Source of the DNA: Bin5 sp022827195
Lineage (GTDB): Bacteria > Chloroflexota > Anaerolineae > Caldilineales > Caldilineaceae
Length of the DNA stretch: 64,000 nucleotides
Direction: 5' to 3'
NCBI GenBank assembly: GCA_965208275.1
Contig: OZ242331.1
Coordinates: 496,001-560,000 of the forward strand
The notes under the pieces were generated by a model, which saw only the letters and a list, made by a program, of their open reading frames with translations, did no database searches and was not told where the DNA came from. Shown here piece after piece: positions 34,670 through 43,891 of the stretch. The first letter of the stretch is position 1; each line of letters begins with the position of its first letter. The position numbers and the translations under genes were made by a program.

Positions 34670-35140
34670 CTAAGGATGGCTTTGGATCCCGTCTTCCTGA
34701 CCGGGCTGCGGCATTTGGACGAGGGCGACGCCGGCCTCCCGCAGGAAGCGGCGGCTGTTGTCGTCGGGGTAATGGCCGGCATAGATTACGCGTTGGATGC
34801 CGGCGTTGATGATCATTTTGGCGCAGGTGAGGCAGGGCTGGTGGGTGACGTAGATCATGCTGCCGTCGGTGCCGACACCGTGGAGGGCGGCCTGGATAAT
34901 GGCGTTCTGCTCGGCATGGAGGGCGCGCACGCAGTGGCCGTCGATGATCAGATGGCCGACTTCGTCGCAGTGTGGCAGGCCGGTCGGAGAACCGTTGTAG
35001 CCGGTGGCAAGGATGCGCCGGCGGCGGACGATGACGGCGCCGACATGGGCGCGATCGCAGGTGCTGCGCGAGGCAACGGTGAATGCGATCTGCAGAAAGT
35101 ATTGATCCCATGAAGGGCGAGTCGCTTGGGGCGCTGTCAT
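34670..35140 (-). CDS. Deoxycytidylate deaminase family protein
   Basis: A 156-residue zinc deaminase of the dCMP deaminase/ComEB type, expected to convert dCMP to dUMP for thymidylate synthesis. The zinc and catalytic residues are in HAEQNAI and PCLTCAKMIINAG. NGSPTGLPHC and a second Cys/His-rich loop (GHCVRALHAE) are typical of this branch. It converges on the glycosidase gene and lies 19 bases downstream of a membrane-protein gene on its own strand. Confidence 0.93.
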   Translation of the reverse strand: MTAPQATRPSWDQYFLQIAFTVASRSTCDRAHVGAVIVRRRRILATGYNGSPTGLPHCDEVGHLIIDGHCVRALHAEQNAIIQAALHGVGTDGSMIYVTHQPCLTCAKMIINAGIQRVIYAGHYPDDNSRRFLREAGVALVQMPQPGQEDGIQSHP

Positions 35141-35159
35141 ACGGGGTCGGGCCGCTGAA

Positions 35160-35912
35160 TCAGTCCAGGCGGCGGGTTGCTCCGATGGGGGCGTTCACCT
35201 GTCCATTGGGAGAAGGCGTGGGAGCCGGCTGGGGCGGCTTCTCTTCTTCCTCTTCGGCGTGCGTGTCGTGGATCAGGTCGGCGAGAATCCTGAGCGAATC
35301 CGCCTCGGTGTCTGAGGCGAGGATGACGGTCTCTTGCAGGGTGCGTTCGCGGCTGAAACGGCCCTTCTTGGGAATGTGGATTTCGTGCTCCACGGCCACA
35401 CACGGCTGCGTTTTGCGACCGAATGAAACGGTCCCGTAGCGGACATGGCGGACCGACCTGGGGAAGAAGAAGACGTACCACATGCCCACATCTTTTTCGG
35501 GCCACTGCGCCATCAGCGTCAGTTTGGGCTGTACAAGGCAGATCACGGCGTGTTCGCGGGTTGCAAAGGTACGGAAGTAGCCCTGCAGCCAGGTGAATCG
35601 TTCGCTCTTGCCCTCGACAGTGAAGTAGCCGGTGGCATGGATGGGCACTTTGTCGGAGGGGGCCAGCGCCTGGGGGGTGATTTGGGGCAAAGGCGCCTCT
35701 TGAAACCGGACGTAGTCGCGGCTGCGCCAGTGGTGACGGAGCCAGAAGAATCCCGCCAGTAGAAGGGCGCAGAGGACGGCAGTCAGCCAGTGGCCCGGGA
35801 CAAGTCCCAGGGCGCCCAGGGCGCCGACAAAGAGGAGGAGGATGTTCAGCCAGCGGCTTACGGGGGCGCCGGCGAGCAACATGCGATCGAAGTAGTAGAT
35901 GAGGCGGGACAC
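35160..35912 (-). CDS. Membrane-anchored protein of unknown function
   Basis: A 250-residue protein with two adjacent transmembrane segments (about residues 21-62). A soluble domain rich in aromatic and beta-forming residues follows, then a Pro/Glu-rich tail (EEEEEKPPQPAPTPSP). The first segment follows DRMLLAGAPVSRW. No domain was recognised. Its position between ftsH and the dCMP deaminase gene, all on one strand, gives no clear functional hint. Confidence 0.7.
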   Translation of the reverse strand: MSRLIYYFDRMLLAGAPVSRWLNILLLFVGALGALGLVPGHWLTAVLCALLLAGFFWLRHHWRSRDYVRFQEAPLPQITPQALAPSDKVPIHATGYFTVEGKSERFTWLQGYFRTFATREHAVICLVQPKLTLMAQWPEKDVGMWYVFFFPRSVRHVRYGTVSFGRKTQPCVAVEHEIHIPKKGRFSRERTLQETVILASDTEADSLRILADLIHDTHAEEEEEKPPQPAPTPSPNGQVNAPIGATRRLD

Positions 35913-35966
35913 GATTCGAGCTGAATCTCCCGGCTAATGGAGAAGGCGAGCCGTTGATGTGAGAAG

Positions 35967-35987
35967 ACCCCGCCCGCTGGGGCGAGG
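35967..35987 (-). terminator. Possible terminator downstream of ftsH
   Basis: CGCCC and GGGCG can pair around a four-base loop with two further pairs beyond a mismatch, followed on the minus strand by TCTTCT. The tail is poor in T, so this is a weak candidate. Confidence 0.35.
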
Positions 35988-36037
35988 CCGGGCGCACGTG
36001 TCGGTGGCTTCCTTGGTTGCGGCTGCGCGCGGTCCGC

Positions 36038-38002
36038 TCAGGCGGGCGCGGGCAGGGTTCCCCCGCTCAGGCCCAACTCCTGGTCGCGGTTGTCCTCTTC
36101 GCGCGGCAGGTCGTTTTCGTCCCGCTCGGAGGCGGGCGTGCCGCTGGGCAGCGGCTCTTCAAGGCCGTCAAGCGAATGGAACGGGTCTTCGCCGCGCATG
36201 ATCGCCTGGAATTCGGGAGCGTGCAGCGTTTCGTGCTCGAGCAGCGCGGCGGCCACGGCGTCGAGCCGGTCCTCGTAGGATGCGAGGATTTCGTGGCAGC
36301 GGCGGTGCGCTTCGTCCACCAATCTGCGTACCTCTTCATCGATTTCCTGGGCAACCTTATCGCTGTAGTTGCGCGTTTCGGCGATTCCGCGGCCGAGAAA
36401 GACCATTTCCTCGCGTTCGCCGTATTGAATCGGGCCGAGGGCCTCGCTCATGCCCCACTGTGTAATCATCATGCGGGCCATGTTGGTAACGCGTTCCAGG
36501 TCGTTGCTGGCGCCGGTTGTTACATCTTCGAAGCGGATCTCCTCGGCGACGCGCCCGCCCAAAAGGGCGGCAAGCTCGTCGCGCGATTTGTCTCTTGTGC
36601 TGAGGTTGGATTCCTCTTCGGGCAGCGGCATCGTGTAGCCGCCCGCCATCCCGCGCGGCACAATCGTTACCTTATGCACGGGATCGTGCTGTGGCAGGAC
36701 GTGCATGGCAACGGCGTGTCCGGCCTCGTGGTAGGCGACGATCTCCTTCTCCTTGGGCGACATAATACGGCTGCGCCGTTCCGGCCCGGCGATAACGCGT
36801 TCGATCGCCTCCTGAAATTCGGCCAGGCCGATGGAGCGGCGGTTGCGGCGTGCGGCGAGGATGGCGGCCTCGTTGACCAGGTTTTCGATGTCTGCGCCGA
36901 CAAAGCCCGGTGTCTGCTTGGCCACAACTTCGAGGTCGATGTCGGTGGCCAGGGGTTTGCCTTTGACGTGGACATCGAGGATTTTGCGGCGGCCCTTGAC
37001 GTCGGGCGAATCCATCAGGACGCGGCGGTCGAAGCGGCCGGGCCGCAGCAAGGCCGGGTCGAGAATGTCTGGCCTGTTGGTTGCGGCGATAATGATGATG
37101 TTGACATCGGTATCGAAGCCGTCCATTTCGACGAGGATCTGGTTAAGGGTTTGCTCCCGCTCATCGTGGGAGCCGCCCAGGCCGGCGCCGCGATGGCGGC
37201 CGACGGCGTCGATTTCGTCGATAAAGATGATGCAGGGCGAGTTTTTCTTGGCCTGCTCGAACAGGTCGCGCACGCGGCTGGCGCCGACGCCGACAAACAT
37301 CTCGACGAATTCGGAGCCGCTGATGTTGAAGAAGGGCACGCCGGCTTCACCGGAAACGGCCTTGGCCATCAGCGTTTTGCCGGTGCCGGGCGGGCCGACA
37401 AGCAGAACGCCTTTGGGGATGCGGGCGCCGAGCGAGGCAAATTTCTGGGGTTCCTTGAGGAATTCGACGACCTCTGCCAGGTCCTGCCTTGCCTCTTCGT
37501 TGCCGGCCACGTCGCTGAAGTTGACGGTCGGTTTGTCGCCGGTGAACATGCGGGCGCGGCTCTTGCTGAAGCTGAAGGCCTGGTTGCCGGCGCCCTGGGC
37601 CTGTCTAAGTATGAAGATGAAGAATACAGCGATCAGGATGATGGGCAGGAGGGCCAGGAGGATGCCGCCGTAGACTTCCCACCCGCTGGGCGCTTCGATC
37701 TGTAGATTGACGGCGGACAACTGATCTTCGGATACACCCAGGTTCTGGAGTGTTTCGACGAGACCGACGCCGGTCTCCTTGCGCGAGGCGATCAGTTTGC
37801 CGCCGGAGAAGGCGGTCACCTCGTCGCCGTCGACTTGGAGTTCCTGCACGTTGCCGCTTCGTACCAGCGAGGCGATATCAGCGATCGACATGGTCGCCGA
37901 GATATTGTTGCCCTGATTGCTCAGTATTATGTATAGAAACGCGCCGAGAGCTACGACCAGAAGGAAGTAGATCATGCCGTTTCGAACTCGTTTGGAATCC
38001 AT
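36038..38002 (-). CDS. ftsH: ATP-dependent zinc metalloprotease FtsH
   Basis: Membrane-bound AAA+ protease that degrades misfolded membrane proteins and short-lived regulators. The start MDSKRVRNGM (654 residues) follows GAGGAAC; an upstream ATG is rejected. Two transmembrane segments (about 10-27 and 112-132) flank a periplasmic-side domain. Walker A GPPGTGKT is at 203-210, the pore motif EMFVG and Walker B IIFIDEID follow, then the second region of homology, and the zinc motif HEAGH at 425-429. The last 50 residues are charged and Pro-rich. A clear promoter lies about 165 bases upstream. Confidence 0.97.
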   Translation of the reverse strand: MDSKRVRNGMIYFLLVVALGAFLYIILSNQGNNISATMSIADIASLVRSGNVQELQVDGDEVTAFSGGKLIASRKETGVGLVETLQNLGVSEDQLSAVNLQIEAPSGWEVYGGILLALLPIILIAVFFIFILRQAQGAGNQAFSFSKSRARMFTGDKPTVNFSDVAGNEEARQDLAEVVEFLKEPQKFASLGARIPKGVLLVGPPGTGKTLMAKAVSGEAGVPFFNISGSEFVEMFVGVGASRVRDLFEQAKKNSPCIIFIDEIDAVGRHRGAGLGGSHDEREQTLNQILVEMDGFDTDVNIIIIAATNRPDILDPALLRPGRFDRRVLMDSPDVKGRRKILDVHVKGKPLATDIDLEVVAKQTPGFVGADIENLVNEAAILAARRNRRSIGLAEFQEAIERVIAGPERRSRIMSPKEKEIVAYHEAGHAVAMHVLPQHDPVHKVTIVPRGMAGGYTMPLPEEESNLSTRDKSRDELAALLGGRVAEEIRFEDVTTGASNDLERVTNMARMMITQWGMSEALGPIQYGEREEMVFLGRGIAETRNYSDKVAQEIDEEVRRLVDEAHRRCHEILASYEDRLDAVAAALLEHETLHAPEFQAIMRGEDPFHSLDGLEEPLPSGTPASERDENDLPREEDNRDQELGLSGGTLPAPA

Positions 38003-38167
38003 AGTTCCTCTTGCGTCCCGGGAGGGTAAGAACTGTAGGATGGTGCGAGGAGCCAAGAGAGTTTTGTGGCGGGCGCAGCCCCACCACGTCCCTCACACAT
38101 TCAAGACAGTTCCGACACCTCACTTACCGCCCAGGCGGTCTGCTCAGAACCGTTGCTTCTCATCGAG

Positions 38168-38196
38168 AGTCTAGCACAACGATTGCGCCAGGTCAA
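38168..38196 (-). promoter_or_regulatory. Promoter of ftsH
   Basis: On the minus strand TTGACC (38196-38191), 17 bases and TAGACT (38173-38168) make a good housekeeping promoter. The predicted leader of ftsH is about 160 bases; I saw no heat-shock-type element in it. Confidence 0.8.
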
Positions 38197-38277
38197 ACGA
38201 AACGGGAATCGCCATTGCCGGCGCCCTGCATTCATTGTATGCGTTTGCGGCGGCGATGCTGTAAGAGAGCTTCCCGC

Positions 38278-39135
38278 TTACGAAGGGCGAAGGGTAAAGA
38301 TGGTAATTTCGGGGCGGCAGTTGAAGCGATAGGGGAGGGGCCAGACGCCCAGGCCCCGGTTGGTATAGAGCTGATGGCTTCCGACGCGGTAGAGGCCGAT
38401 CGGGTAGCGGTGGGCCATGTGGGGCAAGATATAGGCCCGGCTCAACATTCCGGCGCCGTCGGGCCGCATGGACGGGAGCCGCACCTGTCCGCCATGGCTG
38501 TGACCGCTCAGCTGCAGGGCGATGGGGGCGCCGATTGCCTGGATGTTGTCGATATAATCGGGCTCATGACAGAGCAGCAGATTCGTGTTGCCGGCGGGCG
38601 CGTCGCGCAGCGCGGCCTCCGGTCGCGGGTCGCCGGACCAGGCGTCGTCGATGCCGGCGATGGTGAGGCCGGCGGCTGCTTCGACGCTTTCGTTGACCAG
38701 GAGACGAACCGGTGTTTCGGCCAGCGCGGCGCCAACGGTAGCGCGGTCGCTCCAGAGGTCGTGATTGCCGTAGACGGCGAATGCGGGCGCTTCGAGCCGG
38801 CGGAGAGGATCGATCAGCCCGGTGGCATAGGCGGCATCGCGGCCGACAAAGTCTCCCGTCAGCACGACCAGGTCTGGCTGGAGGCGGTTGACGCGGGTAA
38901 CGGCGTCGAGCAGTCTGGCTTGCGAGGTGAACTGGCTGAGATGGATGTCGGATAGCTGGGCGATGCGGAGGCCGGACAGCGGTTCAGCGAGGCCTGGCAG
39001 CCTCAGTGTAACCGGCACTAATTCCACCCAGTCAGGCTCAACTCTGCGGACGTAGGCGAACCCGGCCGCGCCGGTCGAAGCGGTGAAGGCGATCAGCTGC
39101 AGGAAGCGTCGCCGTGTCAAACCGGTGCCTGGCAT
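38278..39135 (-). CDS. Tat-exported calcineurin-like metallophosphoesterase
   Basis: A 285-residue protein with a twin-arginine signal (LTRRRFLQLIAF) and a YkuE-like phosphoesterase domain. Metal-binding motifs are in order: QLSDIHL, TGDFVGR, YGNHD, LLCHEPDY and SGHSHGGQ. Relatives hydrolyse phosphodiester or pyrophosphate bonds of lipids or nucleotides at the outer face of the membrane. It follows the MalG-type permease gene by 45 bases, so it may be the last gene of that transcript. Confidence 0.9.
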   Translation of the reverse strand: MPGTGLTRRRFLQLIAFTASTGAAGFAYVRRVEPDWVELVPVTLRLPGLAEPLSGLRIAQLSDIHLSQFTSQARLLDAVTRVNRLQPDLVVLTGDFVGRDAAYATGLIDPLRRLEAPAFAVYGNHDLWSDRATVGAALAETPVRLLVNESVEAAAGLTIAGIDDAWSGDPRPEAALRDAPAGNTNLLLCHEPDYIDNIQAIGAPIALQLSGHSHGGQVRLPSMRPDGAGMLSRAYILPHMAHRYPIGLYRVGSHQLYTNRGLGVWPLPYRFNCRPEITIFTLRPS

Positions 39136-39180
39136 AGGCAGTTGCCTGGAGACGAGGCGCGGCTGTTCACGAAGGGGAAG

Positions 39181-40131
39181 CTATCCCTTGATGCCGGAGA
39201 CGACGATGCCTTGAATGTAGTAACGTTGAGCGAAGAAGAAGAGCAAGAGCGGCGGCACCATTGCCACGACCGAGGCGGCCATCATCAGGTTCCACAATGG
39301 TCGGGCTGCGGGGCTGGCATTGTTCTTGAAGAAGTGCAGTCCGATGGCGACTGTGTATTTGTCCATGGAACTGATGTAAATGAGCGGTCCCATGAAGTCG
39401 TTCCAGCTGGCCATGAAGGAGAAGATGGCGACGGCGCCGAGGGCCGGTTTGATCATGGGGAGGATGATTCGCCAATAGACGCCGAACCAGCTGCAGCCGT
39501 CGATTCGAGCGGCATCGTCGTAGTCGGCGGGGATGCTGTTGATGAACTGGCGGAGGAGGAAGATGAAGAAGGCGCCGCCACCGAACCAGACTGGCAGGAC
39601 CAGTGGCCAGTATGTGTCGAGGGTTTTGAGGTTCTTGAAGATGATGTAGAGGGGGATCATGGTCACGTGGCCGGGTACCATCATCGTCGCCAACATAACG
39701 ATGAAGAGTACATTGCGGCCAGGGAAGCGGAGACGGGCGAAGCCGTAGGCTGCCAAGGAGGCGGTGATGAGTCGTCCCAGCATAACCCATGCCGTTACAT
39801 AGCCTGTATTCCAGACAAAGCCCAAGAAACTCCAACCTTGACCTGCGCGCGAACCTTCGGCGTCGGGGCGATGGCCGGTCAGGACGATTGCATAGTTTTG
39901 CCACAACGGGTCTTCAGGAATCCAAGCGGGCGGGATCTGGAATATCTCCCAGTCCGGCTTGAGCGAAGAGGAAACCATCCAGAAAAACGGAATCAGCACT
40001 GCGAATCCGCCTGCGATCAGAAGCAGGTGGATGAGCAATTTGGTGATGGTGCGGACTCTTCTGGCAATCGTGTTTTGCCGCTGCGCCGCGGCCAAAGCGG
40101 GAGCAGGGCGGTCGAAGGTCGACTCGGTCAT
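39181..40131 (-). CDS. Carbohydrate ABC transporter permease, MalG type
   Basis: A 316-residue inner-membrane permease with six transmembrane segments after a cytoplasmic N-terminus of about 40 residues. The ATPase-docking EAA loop reads YDDAARIDGCSWFGVYWRII followed by LPMIKPAL. GIVVSGIKG at the C-terminus is typical of MalG-like partners. It pairs with the MalF-type gene 18 bases upstream. No ATPase gene is adjacent, as is common where one MsiK-like ATPase serves many sugar transporters. Confidence 0.93.
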   Translation of the reverse strand: MTESTFDRPAPALAAAQRQNTIARRVRTITKLLIHLLLIAGGFAVLIPFFWMVSSSLKPDWEIFQIPPAWIPEDPLWQNYAIVLTGHRPDAEGSRAGQGWSFLGFVWNTGYVTAWVMLGRLITASLAAYGFARLRFPGRNVLFIVMLATMMVPGHVTMIPLYIIFKNLKTLDTYWPLVLPVWFGGGAFFIFLLRQFINSIPADYDDAARIDGCSWFGVYWRIILPMIKPALGAVAIFSFMASWNDFMGPLIYISSMDKYTVAIGLHFFKNNASPAARPLWNLMMAASVVAMVPPLLLFFFAQRYYIQGIVVSGIKG

Positions 40132-40149
40132 AGGGCCGGTCTCCTCAAC

Positions 40150-41064
40150 TTATCTGATTTGCCCTTCATAGTGGACCCACCGGCCTGAGCTTCGAAAGGC
40201 GAGCAAGGTCAGCACCAGGATGATAACGGCTAGCATCCATCCGAGGGCGGAAGCGTACCCCATCTTCAGGAATTGGAAAGCGTTCAGGTAGATGCCCAGC
40301 ACGAAGAAATAGGTGGCGTTGGCGGGCCCGCCTTTGGTCATGATGAAGGCACTGGTAAAGACCTGGAAGGAGCCGATGATGCCCATGACCAGGTTGAAGA
40401 AGATCACAGGCGAGATCATCGGCAGGGTGACGAACCAGAGCTTGGGAAACGGGCCGGCGCCGTCGATCATGGCGGCGTCGTACAGTTCAGTCGGCACTCC
40501 TTGCAGTGCTGCCAGATACAGGACCATGCCACCGCCGACGCCCCATATACTCATGACAATGAAGGCCGGCAGTGCCCAGGTCCGGTCGAAGAGCCAAGCG
40601 GGACCTGGGATTCCGACCAGCGCGAGGATGCGATTGATGACGCCGGCTTCCGGGTTGAGCAGCAACAGCCACATCATGGCGACGGCCGCGCCGGAGACGA
40701 CGGCAGGGGTATAGAAGACGGTGCGGTAGAAGGAGAGGCCTCCGACATCCTGATTGAGGAGCAAGGCCAGACTCAGGCCAAGCACCAGACCGAGGCTCAC
40801 TGCGCCCACGGAGTAGATGGCGGTGACCTTGAGGCTGTGCCAGACGAGCGGGTCGTTGAACAGCATTTTGTCCCAGTTCTTAAACCCGACCCATTTGGGC
40901 GTGGTGAGCACATCGAACTTGGTGAAGCTGAGGTAAAGGGAGCTGAGCAGGGGCCCGAACTCAAAGGCGAGGAAGCCGATAAACCAGGGAGCGATCGCCA
41001 AGTATCCAGCCAATGCTTCGAAGCGGGCCAGCCGTCCCATGCGAGGGCGTTTTGTCGCGATCAC
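40150..41064 (-). CDS. Carbohydrate ABC transporter permease, MalF type
   Basis: A 304-residue permease with six transmembrane segments, beginning with LAIAPWFIGFLAFEFGPLL. The EAA loop is YDAAMIDGAGPFPKLWFVTL. It forms the heterodimeric channel with the downstream MalG-type protein. There is no binding-protein gene next to the pair; candidates in the window are the orphan family 1 binding proteins near 19 kb and 54 kb. It is the sixth gene of a run that starts with a phytanoyl-CoA-type dioxygenase. Confidence 0.93.
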   Translation of the reverse strand: MIATKRPRMGRLARFEALAGYLAIAPWFIGFLAFEFGPLLSSLYLSFTKFDVLTTPKWVGFKNWDKMLFNDPLVWHSLKVTAIYSVGAVSLGLVLGLSLALLLNQDVGGLSFYRTVFYTPAVVSGAAVAMMWLLLLNPEAGVINRILALVGIPGPAWLFDRTWALPAFIVMSIWGVGGGMVLYLAALQGVPTELYDAAMIDGAGPFPKLWFVTLPMISPVIFFNLVMGIIGSFQVFTSAFIMTKGGPANATYFFVLGIYLNAFQFLKMGYASALGWMLAVIILVLTLLAFRSSGRWVHYEGQIR

Positions 41065-41195
41065 GGTAGCTTGTCCTTCCGCGCAGATGGCATTCAGGTT
41101 CAGGCGGAAACCTCAGATTTGGCCGGAGTTTATGAGTCCGGTGTCAATGAGTATAGTGAGGCCGTCAATCCTTGGCCGTCGCAAACGCATCGTCG

Positions 41196-42182
41196 TCAGT
41201 CAAGATCGATACGGTAGAGCGGCTCCAATCCGGCTGCGATGCGGTCGACGTTGTCGGCGGCGCACTGCGCCCGTTTGCGCGACGTGCCATCGGTGACGCC
41301 GGCTGTGTGCGGGGTAGCGATGACGTTGGACAGGCCGAAGAAGGGCGACGTGAGGTCGGGGGGCTCCTGACTGTAGGCGTCGATGCCGGCGCCGCCAATT
41401 GTGCCGTCGAGCAGAGCCTGGGTGAGAGCCTCCTCGTCAATCAGTGCGCCGCGGGCGACGTTGATGATGTGGGCGGTCGGCTTCATCAGGCCCAACATGC
41501 GGGCGTCGATGATGTGGTGGGTCTCGCTGTTAAGATGCAGGTGCAGCGAGAGGATGTCCGACTCTGCCACAACTTTTTCGAGGTCGTCGGGTGTGCCGAC
41601 GAAGGAGACACCGAACTCCTCGCGTTCGGCTGCGCTCACTTCGCGAATGTCAATCGCCGAGATCTCCATGCCGAAGGGTTTCGCCCGCCGGGCCAGCTCG
41701 ATGCCGCTGGCACCGAAGCCGATGAGTCCGAGCTTCACGCCTTCCAGTTCGAGCGCCATCGGTTCGTAGAGCTCCCCTTTGTCGAGCACGGCGCGTGCGA
41801 CCGGGTATTGACGCGTAAGCATGAGGATGAACATCATGGCGCACTCGGCGAGTGCGACGGCGCTGAACTGGCCGGGGCAGTTGGCGATCGGTATGCCCTT
41901 GGTTTTCCAGTATTCGAGGTCGAAGTGGTCGAAGCCGGTGCCGAGGATCTGCCAGAGGCGGGCGTCGGTGGCGGCGTCGACCATTTCGCGCGTACCGGCG
42001 GAGCCGCCGTGGTCAATGACAGCGTCGATGCCTTTGAACTGGGGGGCCAGCGGCTGGTCGTAGTCCAAAATTTGGATGTTGTGGCGGTCCTGGACGGCTT
42101 TCACGACATCAGTTCCCCACGGGTTGAACATCGACGGTTTGACCGGGTGGGGCAGAAAGAGGACATTCAGTCGTTCGGGCAT
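41196..42182 (-). CDS. D-isomer-specific 2-hydroxyacid dehydrogenase
   Basis: A 328-residue NAD(P)-dependent dehydrogenase. The Rossmann motif GFGASGIELARRAKPFG lies near residue 155. The substrate Arg is in NVARGALID, and the catalytic His is in TPHTAG. It reduces 2-oxoacids or oxidises D-2-hydroxyacids such as glycerate-type compounds. It follows two SDR genes by about 105 bases and precedes two sugar permease genes, consistent with sugar-acid catabolism. Confidence 0.9.
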   Translation of the reverse strand: MPERLNVLFLPHPVKPSMFNPWGTDVVKAVQDRHNIQILDYDQPLAPQFKGIDAVIDHGGSAGTREMVDAATDARLWQILGTGFDHFDLEYWKTKGIPIANCPGQFSAVALAECAMMFILMLTRQYPVARAVLDKGELYEPMALELEGVKLGLIGFGASGIELARRAKPFGMEISAIDIREVSAAEREEFGVSFVGTPDDLEKVVAESDILSLHLHLNSETHHIIDARMLGLMKPTAHIINVARGALIDEEALTQALLDGTIGGAGIDAYSQEPPDLTSPFFGLSNVIATPHTAGVTDGTSRKRAQCAADNVDRIAAGLEPLYRIDLD

Positions 42183-42287
42183 TATCGTTCCTTACATTGC
42201 TGGCTTAGTCGGTTAGAGAATGTGCTGGACGGACCCGCCCGTTTCCCGCGTTCCACAGCCGGGTTGGGACGGCGCCCGCATTCGATT

Positions 42288-43037
42288 CTAGATGGTGGTG
42301 TAGCCCCCGTCGGCCACGAGCACCGAGCCTGTCACGAAGGAAGCATCGTCGCTGGCGAGGAAGAGCAGGGCCTGGGCGACTTCGACCGGCTCGGCGAAGC
42401 GGCGCATCAGGTTGGCTTCGCGATAGGGGGCAAGTTTTTCCTCCGGGATGGTCAAAGTCAGCGGCGTGTTCATCGAGCCCGGGCAGACGACGTTGACGCG
42501 GATGTTGTCGGGCGCATGGTCGACGGCCATCGAGCGCACGAGGCCGATGACGCCGTGCTTGCTGGCGTTGTAGGAGGCCTGCAGGCCGTTGCCGACGAGG
42601 CCGGAGAGGGAGGAGATGCAGATGATGTTGCCGCCTCCCTGCCGGCGCATCTGGGCGACGGCGTATTTTGAGCAGAGGAACATGCTTTTGAGGTTTGTAT
42701 CGAGGACGAGGTCCCACTCGTCTTCGGTCGTCTCGACGACGTCCTTGTTGACCTGGAAGCCGACGTTGTTGACGAGTATGTCCAATTTGCCGAAGGTCTC
42801 GACCGTTGTGCGGGTGAGACGCTCGGCATCGGCGGCCTTGCGCACGTCCATTTCGACGAGGATGGCCTCGCCTCCCTGTGCCTCAATCTGGCTGACGGTG
42901 TCCTGGCCGGCGCTTGCGTCGATTTCACCGACTATGATCCGTGCGCCCTCGGCGGCGAAGAGGGTGGCAGTCGCCTGTCCCAATCCCATGCCGCCGCCGG
43001 TTATGGCGGCTACTTTGCCCTGCAATCGATCTGGCAT
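42288..43037 (-). CDS. SDR-family oxidoreductase
   Basis: A 249-residue classical SDR starting MPDRLQGKVAAITGG. The cofactor motif TGGGMGLG, NNVG (in place of NNAG), the catalytic Ser in ISSLSG and the pair YNASK are present. The end SVLVADGGY is standard. It resembles another SDR near 51 kb in the ASYNASKHGVIGLVR region and in the MNTPLT segment, suggesting a related substrate. It lies 16 bases downstream of a second SDR gene. Confidence 0.92.
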   Translation of the reverse strand: MPDRLQGKVAAITGGGMGLGQATATLFAAEGARIIVGEIDASAGQDTVSQIEAQGGEAILVEMDVRKAADAERLTRTTVETFGKLDILVNNVGFQVNKDVVETTEDEWDLVLDTNLKSMFLCSKYAVAQMRRQGGGNIICISSLSGLVGNGLQASYNASKHGVIGLVRSMAVDHAPDNIRVNVVCPGSMNTPLTLTIPEEKLAPYREANLMRRFAEPVEVAQALLFLASDDASFVTGSVLVADGGYTTI

Positions 43038-43053
43038 CGTGGTTGCACCTTGG

Positions 43054-43851
43054 TCAATAGGGCAGAAGGCCGCCGCTGACGTTGTAGGTCTGGCCGGCCA
43101 TATAGCTGGCGTCATCGGAGGCGAGGAACGCGACGACGTTGGCGACGTCTTCGGGCTGCTGGATGCGTCCCAGGGGCACGCCGGCGACGGCCTGCTCTTT
43201 GACGGAGCCGACCGGAACGCCCTGCATTGTCGCAATCTCGCGGTCGATCAGGTCCCACATGGGCGTATCGACGATGCCGGCGCAAACGCAGTTGACGAGG
43301 ATGCCGTGTTCGGCGAGCTCGAGCCCCATCTGCTTGGTGACGGCGACGACGGCATGTTTGCTGGCGGCGTAGGCGCCGAGGGGCACGGCTTTGCCGGGCG
43401 CGATCTTGCCGGCGCCGGAGGCGTTGTTGATGATGCGCCCGCCGTTCCCCTGTTCGATCATCTGGCGGGCGGCGGCCTGCGAGCAGAGCAGCACGCCCTT
43501 GGCGTTCACGTTCATCATCGCGTCCCAGGTCGCTTCGTCGGTATCCAGCAACGTGGCGACGGCGCCGATGCCGGCGTTGTTGACGAGGATGTTCAGGCTG
43601 CCCCAGCGATCGGTCGTGCGGCGGACCATGCCGTCGGCTGCCTCCTTGCTGGTTACGTCGACGGCGAGGACCTGTGATTCGCCGCCTTCTTGATTGATCT
43701 CGGCGGCGACGACGGCGGCGGTCGCTTCGTCGAGGTCGGCGACGGTTACGCGGCAGCCCTCGCGAGCCAGGCGCCGAGCGATCGCGCGGCCTATGCCGCG
43801 GCCGGCTCCGGTGACGATGGCTACCTGTCCTTCGAGCTCGTAGCGCGGCAT
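43054..43851 (-). CDS. SDR-family oxidoreductase
   Basis: A 265-residue classical SDR with VTGAGRGIGRAIA, NNAGIGAV, the Ser in NNASGAGK and the catalytic YAASK. A longer loop before the C-terminus (MWDLIDREIATMQ) is typical of the sorbitol/meso-butanediol-like branch. The substrate is not assignable. It sits between a VOC gene and another SDR, all closely spaced on one strand. Confidence 0.92.
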   Translation of the reverse strand: MPRYELEGQVAIVTGAGRGIGRAIARRLAREGCRVTVADLDEATAAVVAAEINQEGGESQVLAVDVTSKEAADGMVRRTTDRWGSLNILVNNAGIGAVATLLDTDEATWDAMMNVNAKGVLLCSQAAARQMIEQGNGGRIINNASGAGKIAPGKAVPLGAYAASKHAVVAVTKQMGLELAEHGILVNCVCAGIVDTPMWDLIDREIATMQGVPVGSVKEQAVAGVPLGRIQQPEDVANVVAFLASDDASYMAGQTYNVSGGLLPY

Positions 43852-43891
43852 TGTCTACTCTCCCTGCAGATTGCGGTGGCCGCTGAATAGA

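Noticed and set aside
36017..37705. 562-codon plus-strand frame over ftsH
   Set aside because: Antisense shadow of ftsH; no motif and no start signal.
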